A stretch of DNA of 64,000 bases from an uncultured Actinobacillus sp. (GTDB lineage: Bacteria > Pseudomonadota > Gammaproteobacteria > Enterobacterales > Pasteurellaceae), in assembly GCF_945915845.1 (NCBI RefSeq), contig NZ_CAMEFX010000007.1:1-64000 (forward strand), in the 5' to 3' direction. The translations under genes and the position numbers were made by a program. The notes beneath the pieces were generated by a model. It saw nothing but the letters and a program-made list of their open reading frames with translations. It was not told the DNA's origin and did no database searches. Below are positions 9,001 to 17,441 of the stretch, piece by piece; the stretch's first letter is position 1; each line of letters begins with the position of its first letter.

Positions 9001-9096
9001 ATGGCAGTTTTTTCCCCACCATCAGCAGGACAGATTTCATTACCACAGGCAGTCAATACAAAATTAGAGCCAATTCTAGCTGCTAATTGGACATAA
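3079..9096 (+). CDS. Giant RTX subtilase-like exoprotein, 3' fragment (IS-disrupted)
   Basis: This is the 3' part of a 2112-codon gene; the native frame resumes at 3011 and the TTG at 3079 is only the first possible start after the IS. Numbering below is for the restored protein. C113 (SNNCVDY) completes the papain-like domain. An Asp-Pro bond, D288-P289, opens an FrpC-type self-processing module with DLNGDG Ca-loops. RTX nonapeptides (GGxGNDxLx) span about 516-702. A cadherin-like domain (~755-862) leads into an S8 subtilase with H946 (KHATEVAG), oxyanion N1041 (SAGN) and S1121 (GTSFSAP); the canonical Asp position reads Glu (E901, QFEPSG). A proprotein-convertase P domain follows, then three more RTX blocks and a C-terminal type I signal (FSPPSAGQ). 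It should be secreted by the next two genes. As it stands, the N-terminus is lost. Confidence 0.88.
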   Translation: MLSNNCVDYVFVGLHKAGLNPYAYEGKLVPSANVDVVNNFKENRFIVPLTSYGIYLKQTEILNQVNKKTKALNENKAKNKFSLPSLPEINKEKNQNFDHFSITKKLSLGFNKDALNNSTKTSDLAASSIITDDTRIANHNPVILKSIDIANYVISNLPGSNQANNVKLNRTQGKPFKIAIDPLILDLNGDGVRAVSYNEKPVLFDIDNDGGSLEETGWLSQQDGLLVKDLNNNGKIDNMSEVFSEYYAGKAGRNGETGEKRFANGFEALKSLDSNKDNIFDSKDKDFNTLRVWQDANHNGITDAGELKTLSSLKISAIDLAYQNAGGQLFFGNELLAKGYFTRNGKKHEAAAVNFLANPRGHTITNVSGGKKTVTEAAGVLDRTSSFTAEGNQARTLEVKKLGVINIQAGDGNDTLRGDEKDNWLAGGGGADTFFGGDGNDVLLIDGDDLPENIHGGKGDDIVQVVGNKGVNLDLGVAEIEIAHGGGGNDAFVSSGNSSVFVRGGDGNDVIVGSIANDALSGENGDDFISGNGGKDLIRGHRGNDRLFGDDGNDVIFGGSDDDMLYGGEGDDTLVGEGGDDYLDGGEGKDTAEFSGDFADYKITKMGDGLLISDTRQGRDGTDFLRNIELLNFKDITNYAAPTVNSEWDNPTPVEDILYQDSKGQRFDGSRPYIIKQSQLLKNDIDLQGDKIIIYQASNIRGGSLKVLPNGDIEFTPTKGFKGIASFEYAIEDSKGVKAIQTAGGGELKGKVYLVPPSLPSDPDVIRQYYLEADNISSVWNHYTGKNIRIGQFEPSGPFSVAEEVADYRHPELRNKIDKKWLHDYEYKRQEENKVFSKHATEVAGIMVAERNGEGGVGVAYDATVASYWVGANVSSLDQMKNYDIANHSWGHTQNFKQQINFSDKSKTIFDIYKPALTDGRNGLGTVIVNSAGNDRQKGGNTNYSELTNVRYGIAVASAELNRQFETKIASYSNQGASVLVTAHGSDAYSSSREIVNENGSTLGQEYARNNGTSFSAPIVSGVIALMLEANPYLGYRDIQEILALTATTKGVTDSQWQRNGAKNWNGTGMHISHDYGYGVIDAQAAVRLAQDWNTQHTYENEVRLEDVYKSGKVNQAITDNNGRQFSVDVSNFSMLLENVAVKVNLTHTRASDLIIKLISPSGTESILMNRPGKDPKDDNAIGDIKFGESSTLNYIFNTALLKGENPNGQWKLQVFDVATGSTGTLHDWSLSFYGRAYGAGDTYVYTDEFHNNQTVDTLNDTNGGIDTINAAAMDGVIEVNLSTGKADLAGKALTITNPQQIENVTGGDYNDKLTGNNAANILIGGRGHDTLVGLQGNDVLVGGLGNNTLTGEQGNDTFIIEKKLNSQDVITDFSVGTDRLVFTGFESFNLSKQQQGNDTLISLGNGQTVRLNNVQANRLTNNNIVVTTEVFKPYWLNQAGGYGFSNDNAEVALPDFGVAFWGTEGEDRLFGGNGDDILRGGRGNDVIVGEHSADSATGGNDTLYGNDGDDRILGGGGNDTLYGGAGSDYLGGGAGNDVLYLEGDDAALSSTYRNQQYRTLNQYNNVEFSWARAEGGKGSDRFVVVKDTSPNASKGLLKNLIWDFDINDKNEKIDISQFKGVTTINFYGFSVNNEQYTRIWLGEPKAGTQYVTVKGIRPDQLKAEMFIFSKEQAELPQLVHTIVGTNGNDTLKGNAIGNLIDGRSGADSMSGEFGDDTYIVDNVGDKVLEIKDGGYDIVKSSASYTLSNYVEEIQLMGNAAIDAIGNNENNRLVGNSGNNRLDGKAGFDTMIGGLGNDTYVVDSHLDKVVEKVDQGTDTVISSVSYTLPENVEHVELIGNAHVSATGNDVNNSLTGNSGNNRLIGYGGNDSLNGMGGNDFLMGGAGNDTYHFKRGDGIDTIYDEQGNDTLRFTNINHNQLWFRKLNVDLEVSVIGTQDKVVISDWYGKNYKVENFAAANNKSLNHASVDKLVSAMAVFSPPSAGQISLPQAVNTKLEPILAANWT

Positions 9097-9112
9097 ATTT
9101 TATTAATTATTT

Positions 9113-9153
9113 AAAGCTTCACGGTGTTCTCGAAAAATATTGTGAAGCTTTTT
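9113..9153 (+). terminator. Intrinsic terminator between RTX gene and exporter
   Basis: AAAGCTTCAC (9113-9122) pairs perfectly with GTGAAGCTTT (9142-9151), and the T-run follows at once. It lies in the 78-base gap before the ABC exporter gene. In known RTX operons a similar leaky terminator lowers exporter expression relative to toxin. Confidence 0.8.
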
Positions 9154-9174
9154 GTTTAAATAGTAGGATATAGT

Positions 9175-11295
9175 ATGGATACACAGGACTTAGCACTTTC
9201 AAGTTTAGCAATATTTTCTCAGCTACATAGTATTCCTTTTAATATTGAACAAATAAAACATAAATTTGCTATACAGGAAGTGATGACCAAGACACAATTG
9301 TTATTAGCTGCAAAAGATATAGGGTTTAAAGTTAAAGCCAGTAAGAAAGAAAAATCGCGTTTAGCTTTATTGCATTTGCCGATCTTGGTCTGGTGTGATG
9401 ATGGTAAACATTTCATCCTAGCTAAAGTGGATACTGAAAATCAACGTTACTTGATCCATGATTTGGAAACAAATCAGCCCATCGTTTTGTCGGATAACGA
9501 ATTTACCAAGCGTTACTCTGGTGAGATTATCCAATTTACCTCTCGAGCAAATATCGCTGGGCAGCTTGCTAAATTTGATTTTACTTGGTTCATACCTGCT
9601 ATTGTCAAGTATCGAAGAATTTTCTTAGAGGTACTCTTTATATCAATTATCTTGCAAGTCTTTGCATTGGTAACACCACTATTTTTCCAAGTTGTGATGG
9701 ACAAGGTTTTAGTTCATCAAGGGTTTAGCACGTTAAATGTTGTTGCAGTGGCTTTGTGTGTTGTGATTTTTTTTGAAGTTTTACTTTCAGCTATTCGTAC
9801 TTATGTATTTTCTCATACTACCAGTCGAATAGATGTTGAGCTCGGTGCAAGATTATTCCGACATTTACTTGCTCTCCCAATTGCCTATTTTGAAGCTCGA
9901 CGCGTTGGGGATACTGTCGCAAGAGTAAGAGAACTAGAGCAAATACGTACTTTTTTAACAGGGCAAGCTTTAACTTCAGTGTTGGATTTGCTTTTTTCTT
10001 TCATTTTCCTTGCAGTAATGTGGTATTACAGTGTTTGGCTAACATTAGTTGTGCTTATTTCGCTTCCTTGCTATGCGATCTGGTCTGCATTTATTAGCCC
10101 AATACTACGTAGACGTCTGAATGAAAAATTCGCTCGTAACGCAGATAATCAAGCCTTTTTAGTGGAGTCAGTAGCTGCTATGGGAACCATTAAATCTATG
10201 GCGGTTGTTCCACAAATGACAGAGCACTGGGATAAACAATTATCTGGTTATGTACAATCGAGTTTTAAAGTTACAAAAATTGCAACGATTGGTCAACATG
10301 GTATACAACTCATCCAAAAATTGGTAATGGTCATTAATTTATGGTTGGGAGCACATCTAGTAATTACTGGAGAACTTACTGTTGGGCAGCTTATTGCTTT
10401 TAATATGTTGGCAAGCCAAGTTGCATCTCCCGTAATTAGGCTAGCTCAGTTTTGGCAAGACTTTCAGCAAGTTGGTATTTCAGTAAGTCGTTTAGGTGAT
10501 ATCTTGAATACACCGACAGAAAATTCTCAAAACAAATTGGTTCCACCTGAAATTAAAGGTGATATTACATTTAAAGACGTTACTTTTCGTTATCGCCCAG
10601 AAGGAAAAAATGTTATAAATGATGTTTCTTTATCCATTGGTGCAGGAGAGATCATTGGGATTGTTGGTCGTTCTGGATCGGGTAAAAGTACCTTGACTAA
10701 ATTGATTCAGCGTATGTATACCCCTTCTCAAGGAAATATTTTTATTGATGGTAACGATATTGCATTAGTAGAGCCATCTTGGCTACGTCGTCAAATTGGT
10801 GTTGTTTTGCAAGATAATATTTTACTGAATCGCTCTATTCGAGATAACATTGCATTAAGTTCCCCCTCAATATCAATAGAACATGTTATGCATGTTGCAA
10901 AGCTGGCTGGCGCACATGAATTTATATCTCAGTTACCTGAAGGCTATGATACGTTAGTTGGTGAGCATGGCACTAATTTATCGGGGGGACAGAAGCAACG
11001 CATTGCTATTGCTCGTGCGTTAGTTAATGACCCTAGAATCTTGATTTTTGATGAGGCGACCAGTGCACTTGATTATGAGTCAGAGCACATTCTTATGAAG
11101 AATATGCAATGTATTTGTCGCAATAGGACAGTAATTATCATTGCACATCGTCTCTCTACGGTTAATCAAGCCAATCGAATTATTGTAATGGATAAAGGCG
11201 CAATTATTGAGCAAGGTAATCATCAATCGCTACTTGCAGCAAAAGGGCTTTACCACTACTTATATCAACTTCAATCAACACCAGGGAGCGCATAA
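9175..11295 (+). CDS. Type I secretion ABC transporter, HlyB/RtxB-like
   Basis: A 706-residue inner-membrane exporter ATPase. Residues 1-130 form a C39-peptidase-like domain that lacks the catalytic Cys (ALSSL in its place), as in HlyB, where it binds unfolded RTX substrate without cutting. A six-helix transmembrane domain spans about 150-430. The ATPase domain has Walker [10 protein letters not shown] at about 498, the signature LSGGQ at about 602, Walker [13 protein letters not shown] at about 622 and the H-loop IIIAHRLST. Its stop overlaps the ATG of the HlyD-like gene by one base. The substrate is almost certainly the adjacent RTX protein. No TolC gene is present here, so a distant one must serve. 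Confidence 0.95.
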   Translation: MDTQDLALSSLAIFSQLHSIPFNIEQIKHKFAIQEVMTKTQLLLAAKDIGFKVKASKKEKSRLALLHLPILVWCDDGKHFILAKVDTENQRYLIHDLETNQPIVLSDNEFTKRYSGEIIQFTSRANIAGQLAKFDFTWFIPAIVKYRRIFLEVLFISIILQVFALVTPLFFQVVMDKVLVHQGFSTLNVVAVALCVVIFFEVLLSAIRTYVFSHTTSRIDVELGARLFRHLLALPIAYFEARRVGDTVARVRELEQIRTFLTGQALTSVLDLLFSFIFLAVMWYYSVWLTLVVLISLPCYAIWSAFISPILRRRLNEKFARNADNQAFLVESVAAMGTIKSMAVVPQMTEHWDKQLSGYVQSSFKVTKIATIGQHGIQLIQKLVMVINLWLGAHLVITGELTVGQLIAFNMLASQVASPVIRLAQFWQDFQQVGISVSRLGDILNTPTENSQNKLVPPEIKGDITFKDVTFRYRPEGKNVINDVSLSIGAGEIIGIVGRSGSGKSTLTKLIQRMYTPSQGNIFIDGNDIALVEPSWLRRQIGVVLQDNILLNRSIRDNIALSSPSISIEHVMHVAKLAGAHEFISQLPEGYDTLVGEHGTNLSGGQKQRIAIARALVNDPRILIFDEATSALDYESEHILMKNMQCICRNRTVIIIAHRLSTVNQANRIIVMDKGAIIEQGNHQSLLAAKGLYHYLYQLQSTPGSA

Positions 11296-12728
11296 TGTAT
11301 TATATAAGTGGATTGTGTAGCTTAATTAAACGCTATATTCAGGTCTTTAGAGATACATGGAAAGTTAGAAAATCGTTAGATGTCCCTTATCGACAAGAAG
11401 ATGAAAGTGCTTTTTTACCTGCGCATTTAGAATTGATTGAAACACCTGTATCGTCTCTGCCAAGGTGGATTGGGCGACTCATTATCTTACTTTTATTAAT
11501 CGCCCTTGTTTGGTCTTATTTAGGAAAAATAGAAATTGTTGCTGTCGCAACAGGGAAAATTTTACCAAGCGGTCGAAGTAAAATTATCCAACCGATAGAG
11601 ACTGCTACAGTTAAGCAATCTTATGTAAGAAATGGGCAAAGAGTAAAGAAAGGTGATTTGCTTCTTGAGTTAACAATATTAGGTGTTGAATCTGAGTTAT
11701 TTAAGGCTAAGTCAGCTCTTAAATTAGCTAGTCTAAATCAATTACGGCAAGAAGCTATGCTTTTGGCAATTCAAGAAAACACTGTGCCACATCTAAAAAA
11801 TAGCAATGCACAAGTCACTTTTAGTATTGAAGATGATTTATTTAAACGAGAACAGCAGTTAGCATTAAGTCAATATCATACATGGATTGCAGAAAAGCAA
11901 AAATTAGAAGCAACAATTCGTCAGAAGGAAACTGAAAAAAAGACAATTCATATTCAAATTCAAAAAATTACAGGAATACTACAATATGAAAAAGAGCGAC
12001 GTAATGATATATATGGCTTATACAAAAAAGGACATTCTTCGAAACATGACTATTTTTCTCAAGAGAATCGGGTAATTGAATTAGAGAATGAAAAGAATAT
12101 TCAGCAAAGCAAAATTTATGAATTAGAATCACAATTAGAGCAAATTCGTAAAGAATATCAAGTGTTTGAGCAATCTTTTCACCGTAATGTGTTAGATGAG
12201 CTGCGTAAAGCCAATGAGCAAGTTGAGCAACTTACATTAGAGGTTGAGAAAAATCAACAGCGACAAGAATACAGTGAAATTTATGCCCCTGTTGATGGTA
12301 CAGTACAACAATTACAGACCTATACGATAGGAGGTGTTGTAACAACTGCTCAGCCACTGATGACTATTGTTCCGCAAGATGAACAGTTTGAAATAGAAGC
12401 TATGCTATCAAATAAAGACATCGGCTTTGTGCATGAAGGGCAAGAGGCCACTATTAAGATAGAAGCTTTTCCGTATACTCGTTATGGATACATAAAAGGT
12501 AAAGTTAAGTATTTTAGTTTAGAGGCTATACAGGATGAGAAATTAGGGCTAGTATTTCCAGTAACTATTGTGATGGATAAAAGCCATTTAAGTATTGAGG
12601 GAAGAAATGTAGAGTTTATTGCTGGGATGGCTGTATCCGCAGAAATTAAGACTGGGGAAAGACGGGTAATTGACTACTTATTAAGTCCACTAAGAAAAGT
12701 GGTTGATGATAGTTTTAAAGAACGGTAG
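11295..12728 (+). CDS. Type I secretion membrane fusion protein, HlyD/RtxD-like
   Basis: A 477-residue periplasmic adaptor linking the ABC exporter to an outer-membrane TolC channel. It has a cytoplasmic N-terminus of about 55 residues, one transmembrane helix (about 58-78, IILLLLIALVW), a first half-lipoyl segment (IIQPIETATVKQSYVRNG), a long coiled coil (about 180-330, Glu/Gln/Lys-rich), a second lipoyl half (EIYAPVDGTVQQLQ), and a beta-barrel and membrane-proximal C-terminus. Its length matches HlyD (about 478). It starts on the last base of the ABC gene stop, so the two are translationally coupled. A terminator made of an inverted uptake-sequence pair follows. Confidence 0.95.
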   Translation: MYYISGLCSLIKRYIQVFRDTWKVRKSLDVPYRQEDESAFLPAHLELIETPVSSLPRWIGRLIILLLLIALVWSYLGKIEIVAVATGKILPSGRSKIIQPIETATVKQSYVRNGQRVKKGDLLLELTILGVESELFKAKSALKLASLNQLRQEAMLLAIQENTVPHLKNSNAQVTFSIEDDLFKREQQLALSQYHTWIAEKQKLEATIRQKETEKKTIHIQIQKITGILQYEKERRNDIYGLYKKGHSSKHDYFSQENRVIELENEKNIQQSKIYELESQLEQIRKEYQVFEQSFHRNVLDELRKANEQVEQLTLEVEKNQQRQEYSEIYAPVDGTVQQLQTYTIGGVVTTAQPLMTIVPQDEQFEIEAMLSNKDIGFVHEGQEATIKIEAFPYTRYGYIKGKVKYFSLEAIQDEKLGLVFPVTIVMDKSHLSIEGRNVEFIAGMAVSAEIKTGERRVIDYLLSPLRKVVDDSFKER

Positions 12729-12857
12729 TTACAAAAGGTTCTTTATGATTAAGGTCATTAAATTCTTACTAAATTTAGTGATCACCCAATCAGACCCTAT
12801 CCCAAATTCTGGGCTATATTTTGTCTATTACACCCCTATAGAATAGTCAATACTCTA

Positions 12858-12889
12858 ACCGCACTTGCTACCAAGCGCGGTCGTTTTTT
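12858..12889 (+). terminator. Terminator from inverted uptake-sequence pair, after hlyD-like gene
   Basis: ACCGCACTT at 12858-12866 and AAGCGCGGT at 12873-12881 (one mismatch from the uptake sequence) pair around a 6-base loop, followed by a run of seven T. It ends the type I secretion operon and separates it from convergent nagA. Confidence 0.8.
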
Positions 12890-12903
12890 TAGTCTAATCC
12901 CTG

Positions 12904-14049
12904 TTAATGATGAGCACTTTTCCAGATACCATTTACCGCGGTACCGATCACTTGGAAATCGGCAGTAAATGCAGTGAGATTGGCAATTTTGCCTGTTTCA
13001 ATGGAACCTAATTTATGGTCTTGACGGATGGCGCGTGCCGGGTAGAGATTGCACATTTTGAGTGCTTCGCTAAGCGAGACACCAACCTGTTCCACCATAT
13101 TTCTGAGAGATTCAATCATCGTAATAGAAGCACCGCCTAATGCGCCATTGGCATCAAAACAACGTCCGTTTTCCACAAAAATCGGTTTGCCTACAAAAGT
13201 AAAGGTTTTAATATCCGAACCTGCCGCCGCCAGTGCATCGGTCACAATGCAAAGTTTGTCGCCTTTTAATTTTTGGGCTAAACGCACATTGGCAAAATCC
13301 ACATGCACACCATCCACAATAATGCCGGTGTAAACATCCGAATCCAGAACAGCACCGACAACGCCCAATTCGCGCCCCGAACTGATTGGTGACATGGCGT
13401 TATGCAAATGAGTGGCAAAACCGGCGCCCTGTCTAAAGGCTCTTTTTGCCGTAGCGTAATTGGCGTTAGAATGTCCAATGGAAACAATGATGCCTTTTTC
13501 CACAAATTCGGGAATATATTGCGCAGTAGGATTTTCAGCCGCTAGGGTGATTTTTGTAATCACTGCCGCATTATCCAGTAAGAATTGCTTCATTTCAGGG
13601 CTGATTTCACGAATATATTCAGGGCGATGTACGCCTTTTTTCTCAACACTTAAATAAGGCCCTTCCAAATGTAAACCTAACGCTTGGTTTTGATATTTTG
13701 CCAAATATTCGGTCATGATTTTGACCGCGGTTTTCATATCTTCATCGGGGGATGTAATAAATGTGGGTAAAAAACTCGTGGTGCCGAATTTCAGGTTGGT
13801 TTCCTGCATAATTTCAAGAGTTTGCACGCTGGTTTGATCATTAAACATCACACCGCCACAACCATTAAGTTGCAAGTCAATAAAACCTGCGGTGAGATTA
13901 TTTCCTTGCAAATCAATAACTTCTATATTTTTATCTAATTCCTGCTGCGGAATAATGGCGTGGATTTTGTCATCTTTTACCACCACCGCATAACCGCGCA
14001 AGGTTTCCTGCCCCGTGTAAATCGTGCTGTTAATTAAAGCATAAGCCAT
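12904..14049 (-). CDS. nagA: N-acetylglucosamine-6-phosphate deacetylase
   Basis: A cytoplasmic amidohydrolase (381 residues, usual length) that converts GlcNAc-6-P to glucosamine-6-P and acetate. The fold is a metallo-dependent TIM barrel with metal-binding Glu in HLEGPYL (E129), histidines in GHSNA and THLHNAMS, a DGVHV motif, and the catalytic Asp in VTDALAAAG. It is the last gene of the leftward nan/nag operon, 18 bases after nagB. It takes the product of NanK/NanE and passes it to NagB, feeding sialic acid into glycolysis. Confidence 0.97.
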   Translation of the reverse strand: MAYALINSTIYTGQETLRGYAVVVKDDKIHAIIPQQELDKNIEVIDLQGNNLTAGFIDLQLNGCGGVMFNDQTSVQTLEIMQETNLKFGTTSFLPTFITSPDEDMKTAVKIMTEYLAKYQNQALGLHLEGPYLSVEKKGVHRPEYIREISPEMKQFLLDNAAVITKITLAAENPTAQYIPEFVEKGIIVSIGHSNANYATAKRAFRQGAGFATHLHNAMSPISSGRELGVVGAVLDSDVYTGIIVDGVHVDFANVRLAQKLKGDKLCIVTDALAAAGSDIKTFTFVGKPIFVENGRCFDANGALGGASITMIESLRNMVEQVGVSLSEALKMCNLYPARAIRQDHKLGSIETGKIANLTAFTADFQVIGTAVNGIWKSAHH

Positions 14050-14067
14050 ATAATTTCATTTCTCTTA

Positions 14068-14874
14068 TTAGTCTAAAACGCTGTGAATCGCGCGTTGTTC
14101 CAATTCCGTGAAGTATTTTACGGTTTTCACTTTTAATTCTTGCTGTGCAGGTTCATCACAAACAAGGATAAAATGACGATGTAATTGTAACGCGCTTATT
14201 GTCCAAAGATGATTGACCGAACCTTCCACACCTGCCTGTACCGCTAAAGCTTTGTTATGTCCGGTGGCTAAAATCATCACTTCTTCTGCGTCCATTAATG
14301 TTCCCACGCCAATGGTTAAGGCATATTTGGGTACGCTGTTAATATCATTATTGAAAAAACGCGAATTCGCAATCAATGTGTCTGTGTTTAGGGTTTTAAT
14401 GCGCGTGCGTGAAGTTAAAGAAGAAGCCGGTTCATTAAAGGCAATATGCCCATCTTGCCCAACGCCGCCCATAAACAAATGAATTTTGCCAAAGGACTTG
14501 ATTTTTTCTTCATAACGGCGACATTCTTCATCGTGATTATCCGTATTGCCATTAAGAATATGGATATTTTTTTCTTGAATATCAATATGATTGAAGAAAT
14601 TGTTGTACATAAAAGAATGGTAGCTTTCAGGATGTTCTTGCGGTAAGCCGACATATTCGTCCATATTAAATGTCACAACATACTTAAAACTCACTTCGCC
14701 GGCTTGATAAAGTTTAATCAATTCTTGATAGGTTTTCAGCGGTGTACCGCCCGTTGGCAGACCTAATACAAAAGGGCGATCTTCGGTAGGTTTAAAGTGA
14801 TTGATTCTATCGACAATATGACGAGCCGCCCATTGGCTGACTTGTTGTTCTGTTTGTAAGGGAATAAGACGCAT
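14068..14874 (-). CDS. nagB: Glucosamine-6-phosphate deaminase
   Basis: A 268-residue enzyme that isomerises and deaminates glucosamine-6-P to fructose-6-P and ammonia. Visible active-site residues are D72 in NMDEYVG, and D141, H143 and E148 in [13 protein letters not shown], as in E. coli NagB. It lies just upstream of nagA and downstream of nanA, separated from nanA by 293 bases that carry a composite palindromic repeat. In H. influenzae its substrate GlcN-6-P is the co-activator of SiaR, so this enzyme also sets the inducer level; that is family knowledge, not visible here. Confidence 0.97.
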   Translation of the reverse strand: MRLIPLQTEQQVSQWAARHIVDRINHFKPTEDRPFVLGLPTGGTPLKTYQELIKLYQAGEVSFKYVVTFNMDEYVGLPQEHPESYHSFMYNNFFNHIDIQEKNIHILNGNTDNHDEECRRYEEKIKSFGKIHLFMGGVGQDGHIAFNEPASSLTSRTRIKTLNTDTLIANSRFFNNDINSVPKYALTIGVGTLMDAEEVMILATGHNKALAVQAGVEGSVNHLWTISALQLHRHFILVCDEPAQQELKVKTVKYFTELEQRAIHSVLD

Positions 14875-14917
14875 AGGAATATCTCCATTCGGGGTAAGTA
14901 TAAAGCAATGGTCGTTG

Positions 14918-15120
14918 ATAAACCCTATACAAGTCGTATAGGGTTATTTAATTCGAGTCGCGCTGTGGCTTAGATTTCTGACAAACCCTATACGAGCCGT
15001 ATAGGGTTACTTAATCTGAGCTGCTCTGCGGCTCTTCCTTTCAGCCCCAGCGGGGCTGGGTTTAAGGAACCTAGCACGGCTCGTGCTAGGTGATTTCCCA
15101 AAGATGAGCTTTGTCAGTAA
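14918..15120. repeat. Composite four-hairpin repeat, copy 1 (with extra first hairpin)
   Basis: A degenerate copy of hairpin A (14921-14944) is followed by a full set: A, ACCCTATACGAGCCGTATAG (14986-15005); B, a GAGC/GCTC stem (15018-15034); C, CAGCCCCAGCGGGGCTG (15042-15058); D, CCTAGCACGGCTCGTGCTAG (15070-15089). A tail resembling AAAGATGAGCTTTGTCAGTA follows, then a second degenerate hairpin-B-like stretch near 15124-15145. It lies between nanA and nagB, inside an operon. Confidence 0.85.
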
Positions 15121-15167
15121 TCCGAGTCTCTTTGCGGCTCTTTTTCAGTTCCAGACCCTAGATGATG

Positions 15168-16046
15168 TTACAAATATTTTTCTTTCAACGATTTCGCCAC
15201 AGCAAGTTGTTGTTCGGTTGCCGCTTTGGTCATTGGTTCACGACAATAACCGGCATCAACACCTTGTAATTTCAATATTTCTTTAATGGTTAAATATAAG
15301 CCATTTGCCAAAATACCTTCAATTAAGTCATTGGTCACGTGTTGAATTTCGCGTGCTTCCGCAAGCTTGCCGGCTTGACCTAATTCAAAGATTTGACGCG
15401 CGCGGATACCGTTAATATTGAAGGTACTACCAATTGCGCCATCGGCACCAAGAGAAACCGCCGGCAACATCATTTCATCAAAACCCGCCCAAATGAGATG
15501 ATTTGGGAAAGCTTTTTTCAAGCGTTCTAATAAATAGAAATCGCCCGCTGTAAATTTCACGCCCAATACTTTTGGATTTTTATAAAGTTCACCAAATTGC
15601 TCAATGCCCATATTCACGCCGGTTAAGAACGGAATAGAGTACACAATCATATTATTGCCCGTTTCAGCAATAATGGTGTCGTAGTAATGTTTGATTTCTG
15701 CGAAGCTGAATTTGTAATAGAACGGCGTCACGGCAGATAAGCTGTCGTAACCTAATTCAGTGGCATATTTACCCAATTCAACGGCTTCGTGTAAATTCAC
15801 GCTCCCCACTTGTGCAATTAAGGCAATATCATCCTTCGCTTCATCTTTGGCAATGCGGAAAATTTCTTTTTTCTCTGCGGTGGAAAGCATAAAGTTTTCT
15901 CCCGTAGAACCGCCCACATACAAACCATCCACCTTCATTTTGTCAATGTTGTGGCGAATGATTTCACGCAGTCCTTTTTCGTTAACAGACCCATCTTCGT
16001 TAAAAGAAACTAATAAAGCACTAAAAATACCTTTCAGATTTTTCAT
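15168..16046 (-). CDS. nanA: N-acetylneuraminate lyase
   Basis: A 292-residue class I aldolase (DHDPS/NAL family) that cleaves N-acetylneuraminate to ManNAc and pyruvate. The Schiff-base lysine is K164 in LGVKFTAGD and the catalytic tyrosine is Y136 in IVYSIPF; the GSTGE carboxylate loop is at about 46-50. It is encoded between siaR (9 bases upstream) and nagB. Length and motifs match H. influenzae NanA. Confidence 0.97.
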   Translation of the reverse strand: MKNLKGIFSALLVSFNEDGSVNEKGLREIIRHNIDKMKVDGLYVGGSTGENFMLSTAEKKEIFRIAKDEAKDDIALIAQVGSVNLHEAVELGKYATELGYDSLSAVTPFYYKFSFAEIKHYYDTIIAETGNNMIVYSIPFLTGVNMGIEQFGELYKNPKVLGVKFTAGDFYLLERLKKAFPNHLIWAGFDEMMLPAVSLGADGAIGSTFNINGIRARQIFELGQAGKLAEAREIQHVTNDLIEGILANGLYLTIKEILKLQGVDAGYCREPMTKAATEQQLAVAKSLKEKYL

Positions 16047-16055
16047 AACGTTCTC

Positions 16056-16919
16056 CTATTTTTGACGTTGTTCTAAAATAACATGTACGGTTTTTTGTTT
16101 TGCTGTAATGGCTTTTTCTTCTTCCGCTTGCACAAGCAAGGTATAAATTAAATCAAGCACAAAAGATTGCGCAATTTGCGTACCAATCGAATCGCCTTGC
16201 AGTAAATACTGGCGATTACCATTGTGCAAAACATAATCGGCAACTTTAGTGATAGGCGATCGCACATTATGGGTAATGGCAATCGTTTTTGCCCCGGCTT
16301 TACGAGCAATATCAAGGGATTGCACGGTTTCAACAGATTGACCGGAATGGCTTAATCCAATGACCACATCGCCTTTACGCATTAATGCCGCTTGCATATA
16401 CATCAAATGGTTATTGCTAGAGGCATCCACTTGCAGACCAATGCGCATAAATTTGCTTTTTCCCCAAAGTGCAAGTAAACCTGAGGTTCCCACACCGTAT
16501 AAAAAAATGCGTTTAGCTAAACGCAACTCATTGACTACCTGTTCTAACACATTGAAATCAATAAGACTGATGGTTTCGCTGACCACTTTATTTAATGCCA
16601 CTTGGATTTTGTTCGCCACCAAATCCGGCTCATCATCACTGGCAATATCCGTATCTAATAGGGTTTGTACCGTTGGATTTTGTGTGGCAAGTTCAATGGC
16701 AAATTCCATTTTGAAGTCACTAAATCCTTTAAAGCCTAAGCTGCGACAAAAGCGAATAATGGTGGCTTCACCGACATTGATATTTTTAGCAATGTCAGCC
16801 AGTGAGCAACTATTGAGCAGCTCAGGATTTTGTAGAATTTGCTCAGCAATGTACTTTTCCTTTTTGGTCAAGCTTGCTTGAAGTGCGGTCATTCTTTCTA
16901 AAATATTGCTTTGGGTCAT
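16056..16919 (-). CDS. siaR: RpiR-family regulator of sialic acid genes
   Basis: A 287-residue transcription factor with an N-terminal RpiR helix-turn-helix (about 20-75, IAKNINVGEATIIRFCRSLGF) and a C-terminal SIS sugar-phosphate-binding domain (about 120-250, LYGVGTSGLLA and GLSHSGQSVETV). In H. influenzae SiaR controls both nan and siaPT arms with CRP and responds to glucosamine-6-P. I chose the ATG at 16919 because the sequence TAGGAAG lies just before it; the ATG at 16934 lies upstream of that ribosome site. It is encoded within the operon it should regulate. Confidence 0.93.
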   Translation of the reverse strand: MTQSNILERMTALQASLTKKEKYIAEQILQNPELLNSCSLADIAKNINVGEATIIRFCRSLGFKGFSDFKMEFAIELATQNPTVQTLLDTDIASDDEPDLVANKIQVALNKVVSETISLIDFNVLEQVVNELRLAKRIFLYGVGTSGLLALWGKSKFMRIGLQVDASSNNHLMYMQAALMRKGDVVIGLSHSGQSVETVQSLDIARKAGAKTIAITHNVRSPITKVADYVLHNGNRQYLLQGDSIGTQIAQSFVLDLIYTLLVQAEEEKAITAKQKTVHVILEQRQK

Positions 16920-16958
16920 CATACTTCCTACCATATTTTGCTCGAATGAAAGCGGGTT

Positions 16959-17441
<483 letters not shown>

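Noticed and set aside
14918..15160. CRISPR array or tRNA-like cluster between nagB and nanA
   Set aside because: The palindromes differ from each other and recur as a set elsewhere; no acceptor stem or regular spacers.
16360..16881. 173-codon plus-strand ORF inside siaR
   Set aside because: It lies opposite the conserved RpiR regulator and shows no domain or translation signal.
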